A DNA stretch of 64,000 nt from Ypsolopha sequella (taxonomy: Eukaryota; Arthropoda; Insecta; Lepidoptera; Ypsolophidae), in NCBI GenBank assembly GCA_934047225.1, contig OW203986.1, positions 13,395,221-13,459,220 of the forward strand, read 5' to 3'. The notes beneath the pieces were generated by a model that was not told the origin of the DNA, made no database searches, and saw nothing but the letters and a program-made list of their open reading frames with translations. The position numbers were made by a program, and so were the translations under genes. Positions 11,446-23,514 of the stretch are shown piece after piece. Numbering within the stretch: the first letter of the stretch is position 1; every line of letters begins with the position of its first letter.

Positions 11446-11505
11446 CATACAAAAAAAATAACGACGAATTGAGAACCTACTTTTTTTTGAAGTCGGTTAA
11501 AAAAA
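11446..11505 (+). repeat. Lepidopteran repeat tail ('gaattgagaacc...gaagtcggtt')
   Basis: The A-rich stretch, then GACGAATTGAGAACC and TTTTTTTTGAAGTCGG, resembles the end of a frequent lepidopteran dispersed repeat. The family assignment is from memory of the motif and is not searched. Confidence 0.4.
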
Positions 11506-11520
11506 ACCTTAACTTTGCAG

Positions 11521-11772
11521 CTGTCAACTGCGCAGTTTTCATTCGCTGTATATAATTTAAAAGCAAAATTGAGGTCGCCAACGAATGGTTTAACTAGTTA
11601 TTTGATAGAATTCGTTGGCGGTCACATGAAATACTTAAATATGTCACTCTTCCTTTGGACTTTATGGATATTTTATTTTAGCCTGGACTATTTTAAAAAT
11701 GCTAAAGATTTGTCGATGTTTTTGATAGTGATGGACGTGACCAAATCCGGAATAAAACTATATGAACTGTAA
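11521..11772 (+). other. Open frame after a CAG acceptor, with a hydrophobic segment
   Basis: Following TTAACTTTGCAG at 11520 the frame stays open for about 84 codons with one hydrophobic stretch (SLFLWTLWIFYFSL). A perfect 11-bp inverted repeat, CGCCAACGAAT/ATTCGTTGGCG, lies inside at 11576-11586 and 11610-11620. No family recognised. It could be an exon linked to the 10.9 kb frames or chance. Confidence 0.2.
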
Positions 11773-11864
11773 AATAAAAGGCTTTTTCAACTATACGCTT
11801 TTCCAGAATTTTGAAGTCCTAATTCAACTCGTATATCTTTTGTTAAAAAAAAACATACATTTTC

Positions 11865-12020
11865 ACGAATCAATCCCCAAGGGATTGTCAAGGGTGTCTC
11901 AAGTGTGAACTGTGAAATGCAAGTCACACTCCTCACTCAGTATACCGGGGTATATAGTCGACCGGGGATCGAACTTTGAGTCTCAAGATTAAAAGGTCAG
12001 CATTCTACCGCCGAACATTT
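11865..12020 (-). repeat. tRNA-Lys-like SINE
   Basis: The minus strand reads GGCGGTAGAATGC (A-box-like), CTTTTAATC (a Lys-type anticodon loop) and GTTCGATCCCCGG (B-box), followed by a unique body. The stems are degraded, so it is a SINE head rather than a tRNA gene. Confidence 0.5.
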
Positions 12021-14105
12021 TTTTTAATTTTAAAAATTATGCTTTTTTCTTTCTGTTTTTACTTTGTACGGTTTTATTACACAGTTAGCGTTTGCAGCAT
12101 TTTATTCCATTGTCTATTTAAAAATCTCTGTAAAAGCTACTCTTTGAACTAAAATAAAACAAACACTTGAAGTTGGAATTTGAATCTTAGCAAAGAAGAA
12201 GTATTTGGTATTTAACAATTTTAGCTAATTCTTTGATTATTGCGTCAATAAATTTCTTATGTTTAGACATGACATTACTTCTGCAGAATAAAATCTCTTT
12301 TTAGAGATGAGCTCGCCTGTGTACAAACCTTCTAATTTATTATATGTATAAGCTGATTCTCTGTGTATAAAAAAAATGTCGTAAAATAGAATTGTTTGAC
12401 TCTCTGTGTTAGTTTCAAATTTATCAGAGGGTTATGTCATTTTAGGACAACGATTCTCTAAAAAAGAAAGCTTAAATCTATTCCGTAACAGATGTGTAGT
12501 GCGCCTGTTGCCAATTAGTCGACGCGCAGTGGAAAAGTCCTTAGGATCACAAAAAATGTCCTAAGAGCGTAAACACCATTGTATCTAAAACGCATTGACG
12601 TCATCGACGACAAAGGAAGAGTATTTTCGTTTCGTCCTAAGAAAACATCTTCTTGTCAAGCAGTTACAAGATCACATAATGTTGTTAAAGAAAACAGCGC
12701 GGCGGCATTCCTTGCGAGAAAATATTTATATCATACGCTAGCTTTTGGTGAAATAGACGAATAAGAATTTGGCATTTTGTTTGAAACGAAATTATGGTCT
12801 TATAATGTCTAAAATAGGAACCTTAGCTGAGAAAAAAGTCTGCTGAGAAAAAATATTTGCTTCCTAGGGCATAAACTGGTGGAAATTAGTATCTTTTTAA
12901 CTAACGTAAAAGATAAATGTTTAAGAATTTGTATATTTTGAAAGATTTTCAAAACATTGACATAAAAAAGGTTTCCTTGTTTGTATACGAAATGCAGCGC
13001 CGTACGCGAGAAGTATGATGCTTCGTAGCATTAACGCTTCAAAGCTACGAGCGTTCATATGAAACCGCTACGAAGAATTTACTTTATCTACAAACGTTTG
13101 TTCTTGTCCATGTTTCCTATATGAAGCAATGAAATTTCCACTTCATAATGGGTAATCAAATAGAAAAAGACAGCTAGAAGTTTGTTTACTATGAATCAAG
13201 CGGTGGTTCGGGAGGATTAGTAATTAGGAAGTGGCGCGAGTCTCTTAGTCTCCTGAATTTATGAGAAAAGGGTAATTTATATACTTAGTAATTAATTGTA
13301 TACTTGGTTTTCACTTGCTGAACGGTGAAACTTTAGTTAAAAAAAACCGGTGAAGTGCGAGTCAGACTCGTCTACTAAGAGTTCCTCATCGTGAATGAAA
13401 AATTTAATTTTGTTTATCTTTTCGTGAATTTCTCAACCACTTTATTTTAATAAAATAAAAAATGAAAAAATTGCTAAAAAGAAATATATTTTTTCTTCTG
13501 TTACATTTTGTTAAACTTTGGATCAAATGCGGGGTCAGAAGATGTAGTCCAATATTTGCATTTAGTTTTATTTAAGCTTTTTTTGACTGCTTCAAAGTAA
13601 TCCAACTATTAAAATATGAAATTAAAAAAGTTAAATTTCGAGAAACCCTAATACTTATTCCCTATCCAGTTGGGACGTAAAATTATCAGTGAAACACGCT
13701 CTTTACATGAAAGGTCGTACGAAGCTATACACTTAATACTTTTGTCTAAAAAACTTGTTTTCAAACGTTAGGCAGAAGAACGCAGTTGAAGGCTTTTTTT
13801 CATAAAATAGGTAATAGAAATATGAAGTGAATTCAAAATTTTTTTTGCCTACAAAATATTTTAGTATTAGCTAAAAACACACCAATTTGTTGTTTCTATA
13901 CCTACGCTACAACGTTGTACACACGGCACATGATAAGGTACATACATTTTCGTACAATAGTCTCCTTTCCGCGGGCGTAGTAAGATTGCGATTAAGACCT
14001 TGCTATTTCGGGTGGAACGGGTTATAACGGTTGCCAGTTTGTGTTGCCAGGACTATGTTTGCTTTTCCCAAAAATTACTGTACAATAATTACTGTCTAAT
14101 CCAAT
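12021..14105. other. Intron sequence, mostly unassigned, with a CTACG-rich cluster and one repeat end
   Basis: Contains a cluster of CTACG/CGTAG words at 13003-13078 and, at 13339-13375, the 'ccggtgaagtgcgagtcagactcg' end of the same repeat family found complete at 50.5-51.2 kb. The 61-codon frame at 12.58-12.76 kb has no recognised domain. Nothing else could be supported. Confidence 0.4.
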
Positions 14106-14109
14106 CCAA

Positions 14110-14245
14110 TCTATCAATCAATATTAGTCCATTGCTGGATATAGGCCGGTCCAACGGCACACCACATTTTTTTATTTTCAACCAGCCACTACTAGCAATC
14201 TTTTTAGGGCGTTATCATATCACCCTGGCAATGTGCGAGTGAGGC
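14110..14245 (-). pseudogene. LINE 3'-end fragment
   Basis: The plus strand reads 'gtccattgctggatataggcc', the complement of a motif common at the ends of lepidopteran LINEs (sense form ggcctatgtccagcagtgg). A sense copy of the same motif ends the LINE fragment at 50.26 kb. Confidence 0.4.
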
Positions 14246-14505
14246 GATCACGTTGCGAATGCGTTGGGCCGTAGATAATTTATGCTACGTACCCACGGCA
14301 AGCTCGCTACGCCTTGCGTTGATCAATCGCCTCGCTCGCAAATATAAGACCAAAGATCGTGAGTCCAGCAAGCTGGCGAGCGTTTTACACTGCGTCTGCC
14401 GGTTCCTGAGTCTTCAAACGTAGGCGTAGGTAAAGTAACTCTCGTTACGCTCATATTAGAGGGGAAGTGACTCAGATTTCTGCTTTCTGCGATATTAATA
14501 GGTGG

Positions 14506-14909
14506 TTAACTATGAAATTGCCGATTTTTTTTTACAGATTCATTAGTTCATAATTCCTGTGATTCAATAGCTATTTTTGTTATTTGTTTTTTGTTTGAAA
14601 GTTGATTTCAAGATTTTAGATCTTCGTATTCAATTTTGTTTTTATTATCAGTTTGATAACTAAAATGAAATTTTCAAAAACAGTTCGTCCTGAATACCAT
14701 TCATTTTAATTATAACATTTGAATTTTTTTTTCAGCTGACTCTTTTCAAACATTAAATTAATGTTGCTGGTAGCTTAATGTTGTCTCATTCGTACAAAAA
14801 AGAAATATTAATATTTGGATTAACCATTCCTAAAAAAATGCTTAAATGTTTGTACTGAAAATTGAGTTTCCTTCAAATTCTCCATAGAAATCAGCAATTT
14901 CATAGTTAA
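14506..14909. mobile_element. MITE with TTAA target duplication (piggyBac-like), copy 1
   Basis: TTAA|CTATGAAATTGCCG at the left and CAGCAATTTCATAG|TTAA at the right give inverted termini of about 12-14 bp flanked by TTAA on both sides. The interior is about 396 bp, AT-rich and non-coding. TTAA duplications are characteristic of piggyBac-type integration. A diverged second copy is at 31237-31740. Confidence 0.65.
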
Positions 14910-15039
14910 ATACATATATTACCTATGTGTGGACGCAAAAATATATTCAAACAGTGAGCGGCGTTCACAGTTACCGTTTGCTGCGGTGCTTTTATTTATT
15001 AAACAAAAAATGAAAATTATTTAGAAACATATCATACCA

Positions 15040-15375
15040 ACACAAACAAATCGTGACGATAAACATCCCTGAGGAGGTGTCAGAGGTGTTGCGGAGTGAG
15101 GATGGCCACTAGAACAGTCAACGCAGAACACTATATTTTCACCGACGATGTTTTTACGTCCCAAAGTGACACTGCCTTATCGCTGTACTTCAGTCACAAA
15201 TATACGATTTTTAGGCGTGTGGTTTTACCTCATTTAAATGATGTTTTATCGTCAGCAAGTAAACAAATACTATGCACATCAATTCCGAAAAACTCATCGG
15301 TGCATATTTGACCAGCGAGATTTGAACCCAGGTTTCAAGATTGATATTCCCGCGTCTTACCGAACAAGCTTCCTG
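15040..15375 (-). repeat. tRNA-like SINE/dispersed repeat
   Basis: The right end on the minus strand has a B-box-like CTGGGTTCAAATCTCGC after a degraded A-box region. The text 'accgacgatgtttttacgtccc' recurs in similar form at 18541. The 71-codon frame inside is likely incidental. Confidence 0.4.
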
Positions 15376-16244
15376 ATGCTATTGACAACTTGAAAGTAAA
15401 TGCATCAAACATGTGTTTTCAATAAAAAACACATTTCAGATATTAAAAAAAAAACAGGAAAGAAATGTCAGTGCTTTATTGAAATTATTTATTTTTTTAA
15501 TGGTAAGTTCAGATTCAAGATTATTTAACTGCTGCAAAGTACAGAATTATTATCTGCGGAGGTGTCATTAGAAAAAGGTTTCATGAATATTTAAGGGGAA
15601 AGAATTCATTAAAAGTTATACTGAACCATTTCGTTTGTGGTGCACCTAAATTAGAAAGCTAATTTAAATTTCCTACTTTTGGCAATGCAGACTGTAAATG
15701 AAATCTGTCGCTCATACATAAATATTTTTAAGCTGACAGCGAGTTTATGTACCTAGGTATAACGCTTTTCATAAAATAGTTCCTTTGGCGTAATCTAGTT
15801 AACAATGCGATCTGGCTTAAATCATCCAATCTATAGACATACATTTTTCTATATCTATCATGTCGTTTAGACATCGTTGAAAGACAGGAAAGCAAAGGAA
15901 CTATTTCATGAAACTCACTACCTATATACGAGCATATTAAAAGCGACGAACAACATTTGTACAATATTATGATTGGATATTTGAGATCAATTATAGCATA
16001 TGCAACCAAGTTTTATTTGTGAATTGCTACAAAACTGAAACCAAATTGTTTACTGATCATACTAAATTAAATTTAATTTTAAAGAAGCGTAAATATGATG
16101 TTTATTTTGCGAAATCCATCGCTGTGGATCAATCGGAAACAAACCCAAAGACAAGGTGGTTGTTTCTGATTGATCTTTTCTAGTTTGTAATGCACTCTAA
16201 TAATATTAAGCGTAAAGATTATGAATAGGAGACAAATATAAATA

Positions 16245-16377
16245 AATAGTACATTACGATACGAGAAGTTTCTCGCACGAGTTTCGTATAATTTTTTATA
16301 GTACAAGTGCGGAAAATGCCGACTTTACGCACGCGCAGCGTGCGTAAAGTGGTCATTTTACGCACGGTGTGTTATAA
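16245..16377. repeat. Hairpin repeat with TTTACGCACG palindrome, copy 1
   Basis: Contains a perfect 12-bp stem CTTTACGCACGC (16323-16334) and GCGTGCGTAAAG (16338-16349) with a 3-nt loop, next to 'tctcgcacgagtttcgtataat'. The same parts recur, rearranged and inverted, at 30.8-31.0 kb. Confidence 0.55.
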
Positions 16378-17564
16378 ATATCGTTGTTTTTAAATTAAGA
16401 AGAGCATAATAAGAGCATTTGATTTTATTTAAGTGTAATGTCACCAATACTTCGTCACCAATGATGCATAAATGAGATCAGAATACGAAATAACGTGTCT
16501 ACGAAGCGGGACATCCATGGGATCGTAGCACTTGCTACGTCGTAGCAAAAAGAGGACGCTTAACATAGGTCGGTATCTAAACAGTTTTTACAAGTTTAAT
16601 TTTACCACGACATTTAAGCATACATTTTATCAAAATATTCCCTATTACGATACCTATAACGTCATCAAACGTTATGGCAAGGTCGTAAAAATGTTGGTAG
16701 TATTTCGTGGATCATCAAAATTTGGCTCTAAAATAAGAGTTCTCCAATGAAACGTCAAAAGATACCGACTCTTGTATAATAATTAGTTTAGATATGTTAC
16801 TTACACACTGATTTTGAGGACATATAATTTTACTAATACTTAGGTGACGAATCGACCAATCATAGCATTTATTAGCTAGACAACGCTTAACTTGAAATTC
16901 TCAAATCTGACTTTGGAGGTATGATACAAAGTAAAATGGTGGTTAGTTCCTGTTAGCCCTTGAGACAAAACATTGCATTTTTTAATAGTGACAAGAAGAG
17001 ATTCATTATAATGATTATTTTAAAAGACTTTAAAACCTTATTAAAAACATTTTGAGATCGTTTTAAATAAATGAAAATGAGCTAACTTTTATGGGAATTG
17101 GTTCAAGCGCCGTTAAGAATAAGATGTATGTTAAATAAAAGGACATAAAGTAGTCTTCAAGCAAGCAGAACCCCATCAGAATAAAAAGAAAATGAAATGT
17201 ATTCGTTGAGATTTTACATTTGCAAAACTTTCGCCAGGGCCCCGTGTTAAGGCGATACCAAAATAAAAATGGGGTTTTTTTGAATCCGTTTACTTCACTA
17301 TAACGTCATCTACGTATTTAATTTTTGGGTAAATGTTTATTTAGCATTTGATTAAGATTTTCACTGAAGGAAAACGCGATTGGATGATATTTTTTTGATA
17401 AATTTTAATTCTGAAAAGACCTCTAAATTGTTTTATTTTATCCTGTAATTCTGAAAATTTTAAAAATTTCATTATTAAATTGCATTTAAAATGTGGATAT
17501 TATGTATTTGTAAAGTCTTCCTGAAAATATTTTTGACAAAATTGCTTAGTACATTTTATATGAA

Positions 17565-17665
17565 TAAAAAACCGACTTTTTGCTACTTTTCCACGAATCC
17601 GTCCCACTTACACTGAGGGTTTTTTCGCATTTGGAGTAACAGGGACGCTAAAACTTTTACGTATC
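17565..17665 (+). repeat. 'aaaaccgacttttt' dispersed repeat, partial copy
   Basis: Reads AAAAAACCGACTTTTTGC, then 'cgaatccgtccca...ggagtaacagggac'. Related copies: 30115-30515 (same sense) and 25670-25895, 48090-48440 and 52655-53070 (opposite sense). Confidence 0.5.
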
Positions 17666-17839
17666 GCCCTAATTACAAGAACTGAAGTAAGGGAGGTTGT
17701 GAAACATAATTATTCATATCTCAAAATCTCTCGAATAGATTTTGATGGGGTTCTACTTGCTTGGACCGAATTTGACCACTGTCATTTAAATACGAATAAA
17801 TAATACATCGTCATGAAATGTATTTCCAGGGGGTATAAA

Positions 17840-18225
17840 TAGTAGTTTATGCTACAAGGGCGAAAAGGAATAAATTACCAGGACGATTTAAAACACGAGC
17901 GAAGCGAGTGTTTTAAAAGTAACCGAGTAATTTATTGCTCTTACGCCCGTGTATGATACTACGTTTTTCAATGCATAGTGTGAGAAAATAAACCAAATAT
18001 AATCTCGTGAACTTTAAATTATGATTGGCTCAAAAGGACTGTATCCAGAGCCGTTAAACAGTGGAAAAAAAGTATAACGTTTATGGTAAACAGGAAAAGC
18101 TGCAGGTAAGCCAACCATTGTAAATAACTAAAAATAATAAAGCCCTAGGGCAAAATAATCGACTTTCTGTTCGGTTTTGATGCATAAAAAGTGAGCCTTT
18201 ACGAGCACTTGCATTGAAAAAATAT
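17840..18225 (+). mobile_element. 390-bp repeat family, copy 1
   Basis: Starts TAGTAGTTTATGCTACAAGG and ends GAGCACTTGCATTGAAAAA. The first 120 bp fold back on themselves: the start pairs with 'cttacgcccgtgtatgatacta'. An inner hairpin has AAAACAC and GTGTTTT around 'gagcgaagcgag'. Copies at 32319-32705 and 45493-45885 are about the same length and in the same orientation. No coding capacity; probably a non-autonomous DNA transposon. Confidence 0.7.
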
Positions 18226-18539
18226 TTCCGGTGGTGGGCAGTAAAATACAAGTCACAGTCTATACTCGTGCACCAATTAAAAAATGAAAATGAATAATAT
18301 TTTTATTTCACGTAAACAGTTTTACAATTGAAGCAGCATTCAGTGGCTCCCAGACTAGACCATGGAGAGTCTGTACCATGGGTGCCGGTAAACAGATTAC
18401 AATATAGATGATATACAGTGTTCGTACAGGTGGCTTAGAAAATGACACTAAGATAATTATAATTAAAATAAAAGATCATTAGAAAAGTTGACTTATTAAA
18501 ACCTAATTATAAGACTAAAATATAAATTAAAATTAAATT

Positions 18540-18725
18540 CACCGACGTTTATAACGTCCCAGCGTGATGAGTAGGATTCCTATATTTCCGCCGTGTTTCG
18601 GACACAAATATGAATACAAAGCCTCCGAAAGGAGACTGAACTCAGACGTGACCCTACGGGAATTGAATTCAAGACCTCCGGATTAGTGGACGAGACGTCT
18701 CAACCGCTAGACCACAAAGTAGGTT
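18540..18725 (-). repeat. tRNA-like SINE
   Basis: The minus strand starts GTGGTCTAGCGGTTGAGA (A-box), then CACTAATCCGGAGG and a degraded B-box (TTGAATTCAATTCCC). The 'accgacg-tt-ataacgtccc' tail resembles the one at 15.14 kb. Confidence 0.45.
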
Positions 18726-20001
18726 CATATAAACAAAGAAATAATATAAGATATGTACCTAAAACAGTAACTCATTTTATGCGGCTTGATGTTGTGGGAC
18801 ATAAACCGTTGCGACGGTCTCGAGTCTCTCCTAGCCATCTCCTAGTTAATGCTAACGGCGCTGCGCTAAAAGTTGTTTTCATGGTTGCAACTTGCACCGG
18901 ATCTACACTACAAATCTTAGCCAGTGGAGGATACAGGATTTTGTTAAAGGGGCCCAGAAATACTAGATTTTTGGGTTTCGTACTCAAAAATGAAAAAGAA
19001 CCCTTATTTCGGATAGATTTTAGTCGTTGATTTGAATGAGATTTTAGATTTGCAACTAAAATTGTCCCAACTTAAAGTAACAAACCTGTTTTAATATTTA
19101 TCTTTCTGCATGTTTCCAAAGGTTGCCTGGAAGATTGCTATTAGATTGCCGCCTTAGAACACCACGTTTGATTTTTTACTTTTTGTTTTTATTTTGTACC
19201 TATTAATTATTTTTTTCGTCCTAATGTTGTGCGTTTTAATTTAATAAAAATATAAAAAAATAGACGGAAATCAATCTCTTCTTGGGTAGTTTTATCCAAT
19301 GCCTCTTCCACTTATGAACTTAGTAAAATCCCAGGATTTTGCTGCTTGCTCACTTGCAGACTTACATCGTCGGATAAAATCTCGCATTGATCAGAAAAAT
19401 AAAGTTTTCATTAAAGATAAAAGCTAAAAACATAAGCCAAGCTCAGAATACTTCAGCTAGCTTTAGAAAAGTCTGCTTGGGGCACCATATTGTTTTATTG
19501 CAAATTGGTTGGTCGCAGGTCGCGCCTGTCCTTTACATATACGGGGCTATTAAACTGCGCTCGCTGTCCAGTCACGTGTTAAACGAATCCGACTGAACAA
19601 TGTTAGATCGAAAACGGATCGGATCGACAGGTTACTGAGCTCTGAACCGATCTTGATGTTAGTGAAATTGTTATCAGGAAATGTACTTTGCCTTTTAGTT
19701 TTATTTTTGAGTCTACGTGGGTTAAAATGTCCAAATTTAGAATACTTGCAGCTTTATAATTTTTTAAGCATTTAGTAAACGTGTGCTAAAAAATAAAATA
19801 AACTGAAAATCAAAGATCATTGTGAGAACGGTATCAAAAATTGAATAGTATTTGGTGCAAATGTAACAAAATGTGAGACATTGGAACCTAGTTTGTTTCG
19901 TAATAGACTGCATGAGTGTCCCAATGTCTAATAATTATGTTCAGTTCCTCTCATAATTTATCTACGACTACCTTAAATGTAGTTTTCGCGTGAAAATATT
20001 T
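18726..20001. other. Intron sequence, unassigned
   Basis: Open frames on both strands overlap at 18.77-19.03 kb in a locally GC-richer patch. Neither has a recognisable domain, and each may be a shadow of an old repeat. Nothing further is supported. Confidence 0.35.
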
Positions 20002-20018
20002 TCAAATTACAACTTCAC

Positions 20019-20115
20019 CGAACGGAACACCCCATTCATGGAACTCAGGTGCGTCGTCAGGTATAGCTGCCTGAGGGCCAATGGAAACCATAATGAACAG
20101 AAAAAGCACGAACAT
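20019..20115 (-). CDS. Candidate alternative first exon with signal peptide (secreted isoform)
   Basis: Inside the 33 kb intron the minus strand has ATG at 20115, encoding MFVLFLFIMVSIGPQAA, a textbook short signal peptide with likely cleavage after AA. The mature start reads IPDDAPEFHEWGVPF, and left unspliced the frame stops at 20002 (37 residues). A GT at 20018 (G|GTGAAG, weak at +5 and +6) would end the exon in phase 1. Joining to the 36-nt microexon then gives GAT and continues LHYQ... in frame into module 1. Vertebrate agrin also has secreted and membrane starts, which makes this attractive. The frame is also open upstream to an ATG at 20235, which would bury the signal. It could instead be a chance ORF or a separate tiny secreted peptide. 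Confidence 0.3.
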
Positions 20116-20840
20116 CCTTGAATTCAAAGTGTGTAGATAAATATGACCGTGAAGAAATTTGAGATGTTTTAATTGAAATTCGCGTACTGAGTATTCAAAG
20201 ATGACAGTCACCGTAATAATCGAAAACGTAGACATTTTTGGTGCCTGTTTTAGTTAATTAAACCACAACAAACAGTTCTTCATAGGCAATCCTTTCTTTT
20301 GAAATTTCTATTTATTTTCAAGGCGTGTATAAAGTAAAATAAAAATTGAATCTAACCAAAAAAACCATTTTCTTAAGACGGTTTAACATAAAACTTTTTG
20401 CAACATTTAGATAATGCACATTAGATTTGATTTCTAATTAACTTATCAAGCAATTGCTCATTTCTTGCTCTCAACAATAATTATATGTATTATTTAGATT
20501 ATAACATTATCTTATAACCATAAGAAAATTGGTTATCCTCAATAGTGTCTCTTTATTTTAATAACAAATAAACAGCCGTTAGATTATTTCTGCTTGACTC
20601 CAGATAACGTCAAAAGTTGTAAATGACCCTTCTGTTTGCAGACATTTAATATTGGATACAGTATAACGCAATTTATGTATCCTTTCGTTACTGCTGAGTC
20701 ATGTGAACACAATGAAAACATTTCCCTTGTCACACGGAAAATTAAAAATAAACACGCGAAATAATTTATTATGCAAAAAGCTTCGTACTGTGATTTTTTT
20801 CATGTTACTCGTTTCAGCGTTTTTAGACATACACGTACAT

Positions 20841-21282
20841 ACATGAAGGGTAAGCGGGAAGAGGGATCATAGTCAACAGACGGTAGTCTTGAAATAAGTA
20901 GAAAAAACTTGCTTACGTTATTATTTAAGAACTCATAATGGGAAATTATTGTGATCACAGTTAATTATCGTAAGCACCGTTTTTTTTTTTTTTCAAAAGC
21001 AAATTTTACTATCAGCCCATAGCTCCATATTCATAGACAATTTTTTTTACCTTTACTCTGATTATGTAATTATTATTACCCTTTTTTAAGTTCGGTTTTT
21101 AAGCTTCTTGGTTCCGGTATATTTTTAAAAGCGAATATTTTGTGGTCTGTATAATTTTTTTTTCTATTTTTTTTAGCCCAATCATTGTTCTCCAGATATT
21201 TAAAAAAATGGCGCTAATTTATTAACTCAATTTGTGAAAAAAACTGACAATGACCTTTCTTCCCGCTTACCCTTCTCATGTG
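20841..21282. mobile_element. MITE with TIR around GAAGGGTAAGCGGGAAGA
   Basis: Left end ACATGAAGGGTAAGCGGGAA; the right end is its near reverse complement (TTCCCGCTTACCCTTCTCAT). The interior is about 400 bp, AT-rich with poly-T runs, and non-coding. Confidence 0.6.
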
Positions 21283-22526
21283 TTTTGGAACCCAGATGAC
21301 GGGACATCGTTACATACTACATAAACGATTCGGTAATAAAATGGATGCATTTGTTTGAAGTTTACATCGGAATTTCGGAAAGAAATCAAGACATGTGGCG
21401 TACCATTGTATAAAACACACGTGAGTCCATCCGTGTCATCCATTATTAAGAATCTAACTTACAGTAGCTATAAATCTAAAATAGTGTATGATTTTTTTAA
21501 GTCACAAAGTACGAACACTTTTTCTTGAATTTGCATACAAAATTACACGACTGTTTTCATATCGGATTTATCAGATGTCAGCGGCGGGTTTAAGGCTGAA
21601 GTTTATGTATCACGAACACCTGCTATACCGTCATGGCGGCCATGGTACATAATCGAGTATGAAGCCATAATTCTCCGGCGATAATGAATATGACAAACGG
21701 TTACCTAACACGAAACGTTTCTGCATTGACGACGACGTCACCAAAAACGCGTTTCTTTGAAACGCGAACCGAAATGTCTTGTAATTAAAATAGTTGGGAA
21801 AGAAGTTGCGTGATTAGATTGCGAAACGCTGTAGACAGGCATAGATTAGGATCGTTACAAACGTAGATAGATCTAACAATATGGTAGAGTTGCCGCCAGC
21901 CCATAGTAGCGGTTGGCAGGAGTGCGTGATTGCGCTTGACACCCGTAATATCCGCCAGTCGGCCGCTATCCACCGATGATATCAATTTCAATTTGTTGTG
22001 GTCTTACAACGGCCGCCTCTGCTCGTTTCGTTATGAGAATCGATTTCGTTTCAGTTTCCTGCTGCATTCGAAACGGAGTTAATCTTGCAACGGCTCATTG
22101 CAAATGCTCAGTGGCTGGATACCGGAATCAGTAGGCTGTTTATTCGAGACTATATCGTTCTAGTTAAGAGAACAATACTCATAGTTCCTTGTTTTTTATA
22201 AAGAAAAGGTAGGTACCTTACAAAGAACAAATTAATTGTTGTGTCCTTGTCCACCTGTAATAGTCAAGAAGTATAACTTTAAATTGACTCAAATAATATG
22301 AAATAATGTATTTGTGAACTAGATGTTGGTGATCATCATAATTAAAATAAATGTAAAGAATAACAAATTACTGGTAGTTACAATTTATGTCACAAGCAAC
22401 AAACTTTTATAACGACTTAGCTTTTCTTATAATTTACAAAAATAAACGCACATATCTTATCCGTTTTAATTTATTTTATTGTTAGTAAAATGGTTAAGTT
22501 ACCGTTTAAGGGCTTTTTGTTTTTTG
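21283..22526. other. Intron sequence without recognised content
   Basis: No repeat boundary, splice-flanked exon or convincing open frame was found on either strand. Confidence 0.4.
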
Positions 22527-22763
22527 TATATTGTATTTTATATAAATATAAACACATAAGTTTATTGTTTTAAGCGCTATATTTCGACCCCTTAGTGGGG
22601 TCGTCATCAGAAAAATTTGATTTTTCTATTCGCCTCACGACGACCCCACTGAAGGATCGAAATATATAACTCGGCGGGGGCACTGCCGTGCCCCCATATA
22701 TAGCGCCTAGACTAGGCTAGAACTATTTAATTATGTGTTTATAAATATATAAAATACAATATA
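22527..22763. mobile_element. MITE with 33-bp inverted ends
   Basis: The two 33-bp ends (22527-22559 and 22731-22763) are reverse complements with about two mismatches. Inside is a hairpin CGACCCC...GGGGTCG and a second one, GGGGGCAC...GTGCCCCC. Confidence 0.7.
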
Positions 22764-22802
22764 AAGAAATATTTATTCGAAATTAATGAATTATTTTATT
22801 TT

Positions 22803-23514
22803 TAGGGTTCCATAGTCAACAACAAGGAACCCTTATAGTTTCACCATGTCCGTCTGTCTGTCTGTCTGGCCGCGGCTTAGCTTAGAAACTATTAGTACCA
22901 GAAAACTGTAATTTGGCATGGGTCTATAGGTACATATTTATCACGCCTATAAAAATACAGTAAAATTTTGAAAAATATTTTTTTTAGGGTACCTCTCCGA
23001 CACGTCAAGTGGAGATGATTTTTTTTTTCTCGTCTATCCCCTAGTGTGGGGTATCGTTAGATAGGTAATTTAAAAATATTTGGGGTGCGAGAAGACTATT
23101 TTTCGATCCAGGGTTCCGTTTGCGAAATATTAAGCTTAAAAGTGTTAATTTTTGTTAGAGTCATGACGTGTCTCCTCCCTGCCAGCGAAACGGTTGTATT
23201 TAAATCAAGGCAGTAGTATACATAACGAAATTAAAAGGAAAACTATCACAGCTAAGTTGGCTTTACAAGTTAACGAGTACTGATCGCGCCAAACTTTTAG
23301 TCCCCTCTAAACATGGGGCGATTCGCATAAGTAGGAACAAAATGTATGGGCCGTTCTTGGGAAGAGCAAATCCTGAGCGTACTAGAAAATTGGCGCGATC
23401 TGTATTAGTCGACAAACTTATAAAATGTACTTGGAGAAGAAGTCCGCATATTGTGCAGGGCAACTACGGAACCCTACACTGCGCGTGGCCCGACACGCAC
23501 TTGGCCGGGTTTTA
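22803..23514 (+). repeat. 'agggttcc...cacttggccgg' lepidopteran repeat, full-length copy
   Basis: Begins TAGGGTTCCATAGTCAAC and a (GTCT)n stretch, and ends GAACCCTACACTGCGCGTGG then CGACACGCACTTGGCCGG. This framework (first strand 'tccgtctgtctgtctg', last 'cccgacacgc') is familiar from many moth and butterfly introns. Non-coding; the mobilising machinery is unknown to me. Confidence 0.65.
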
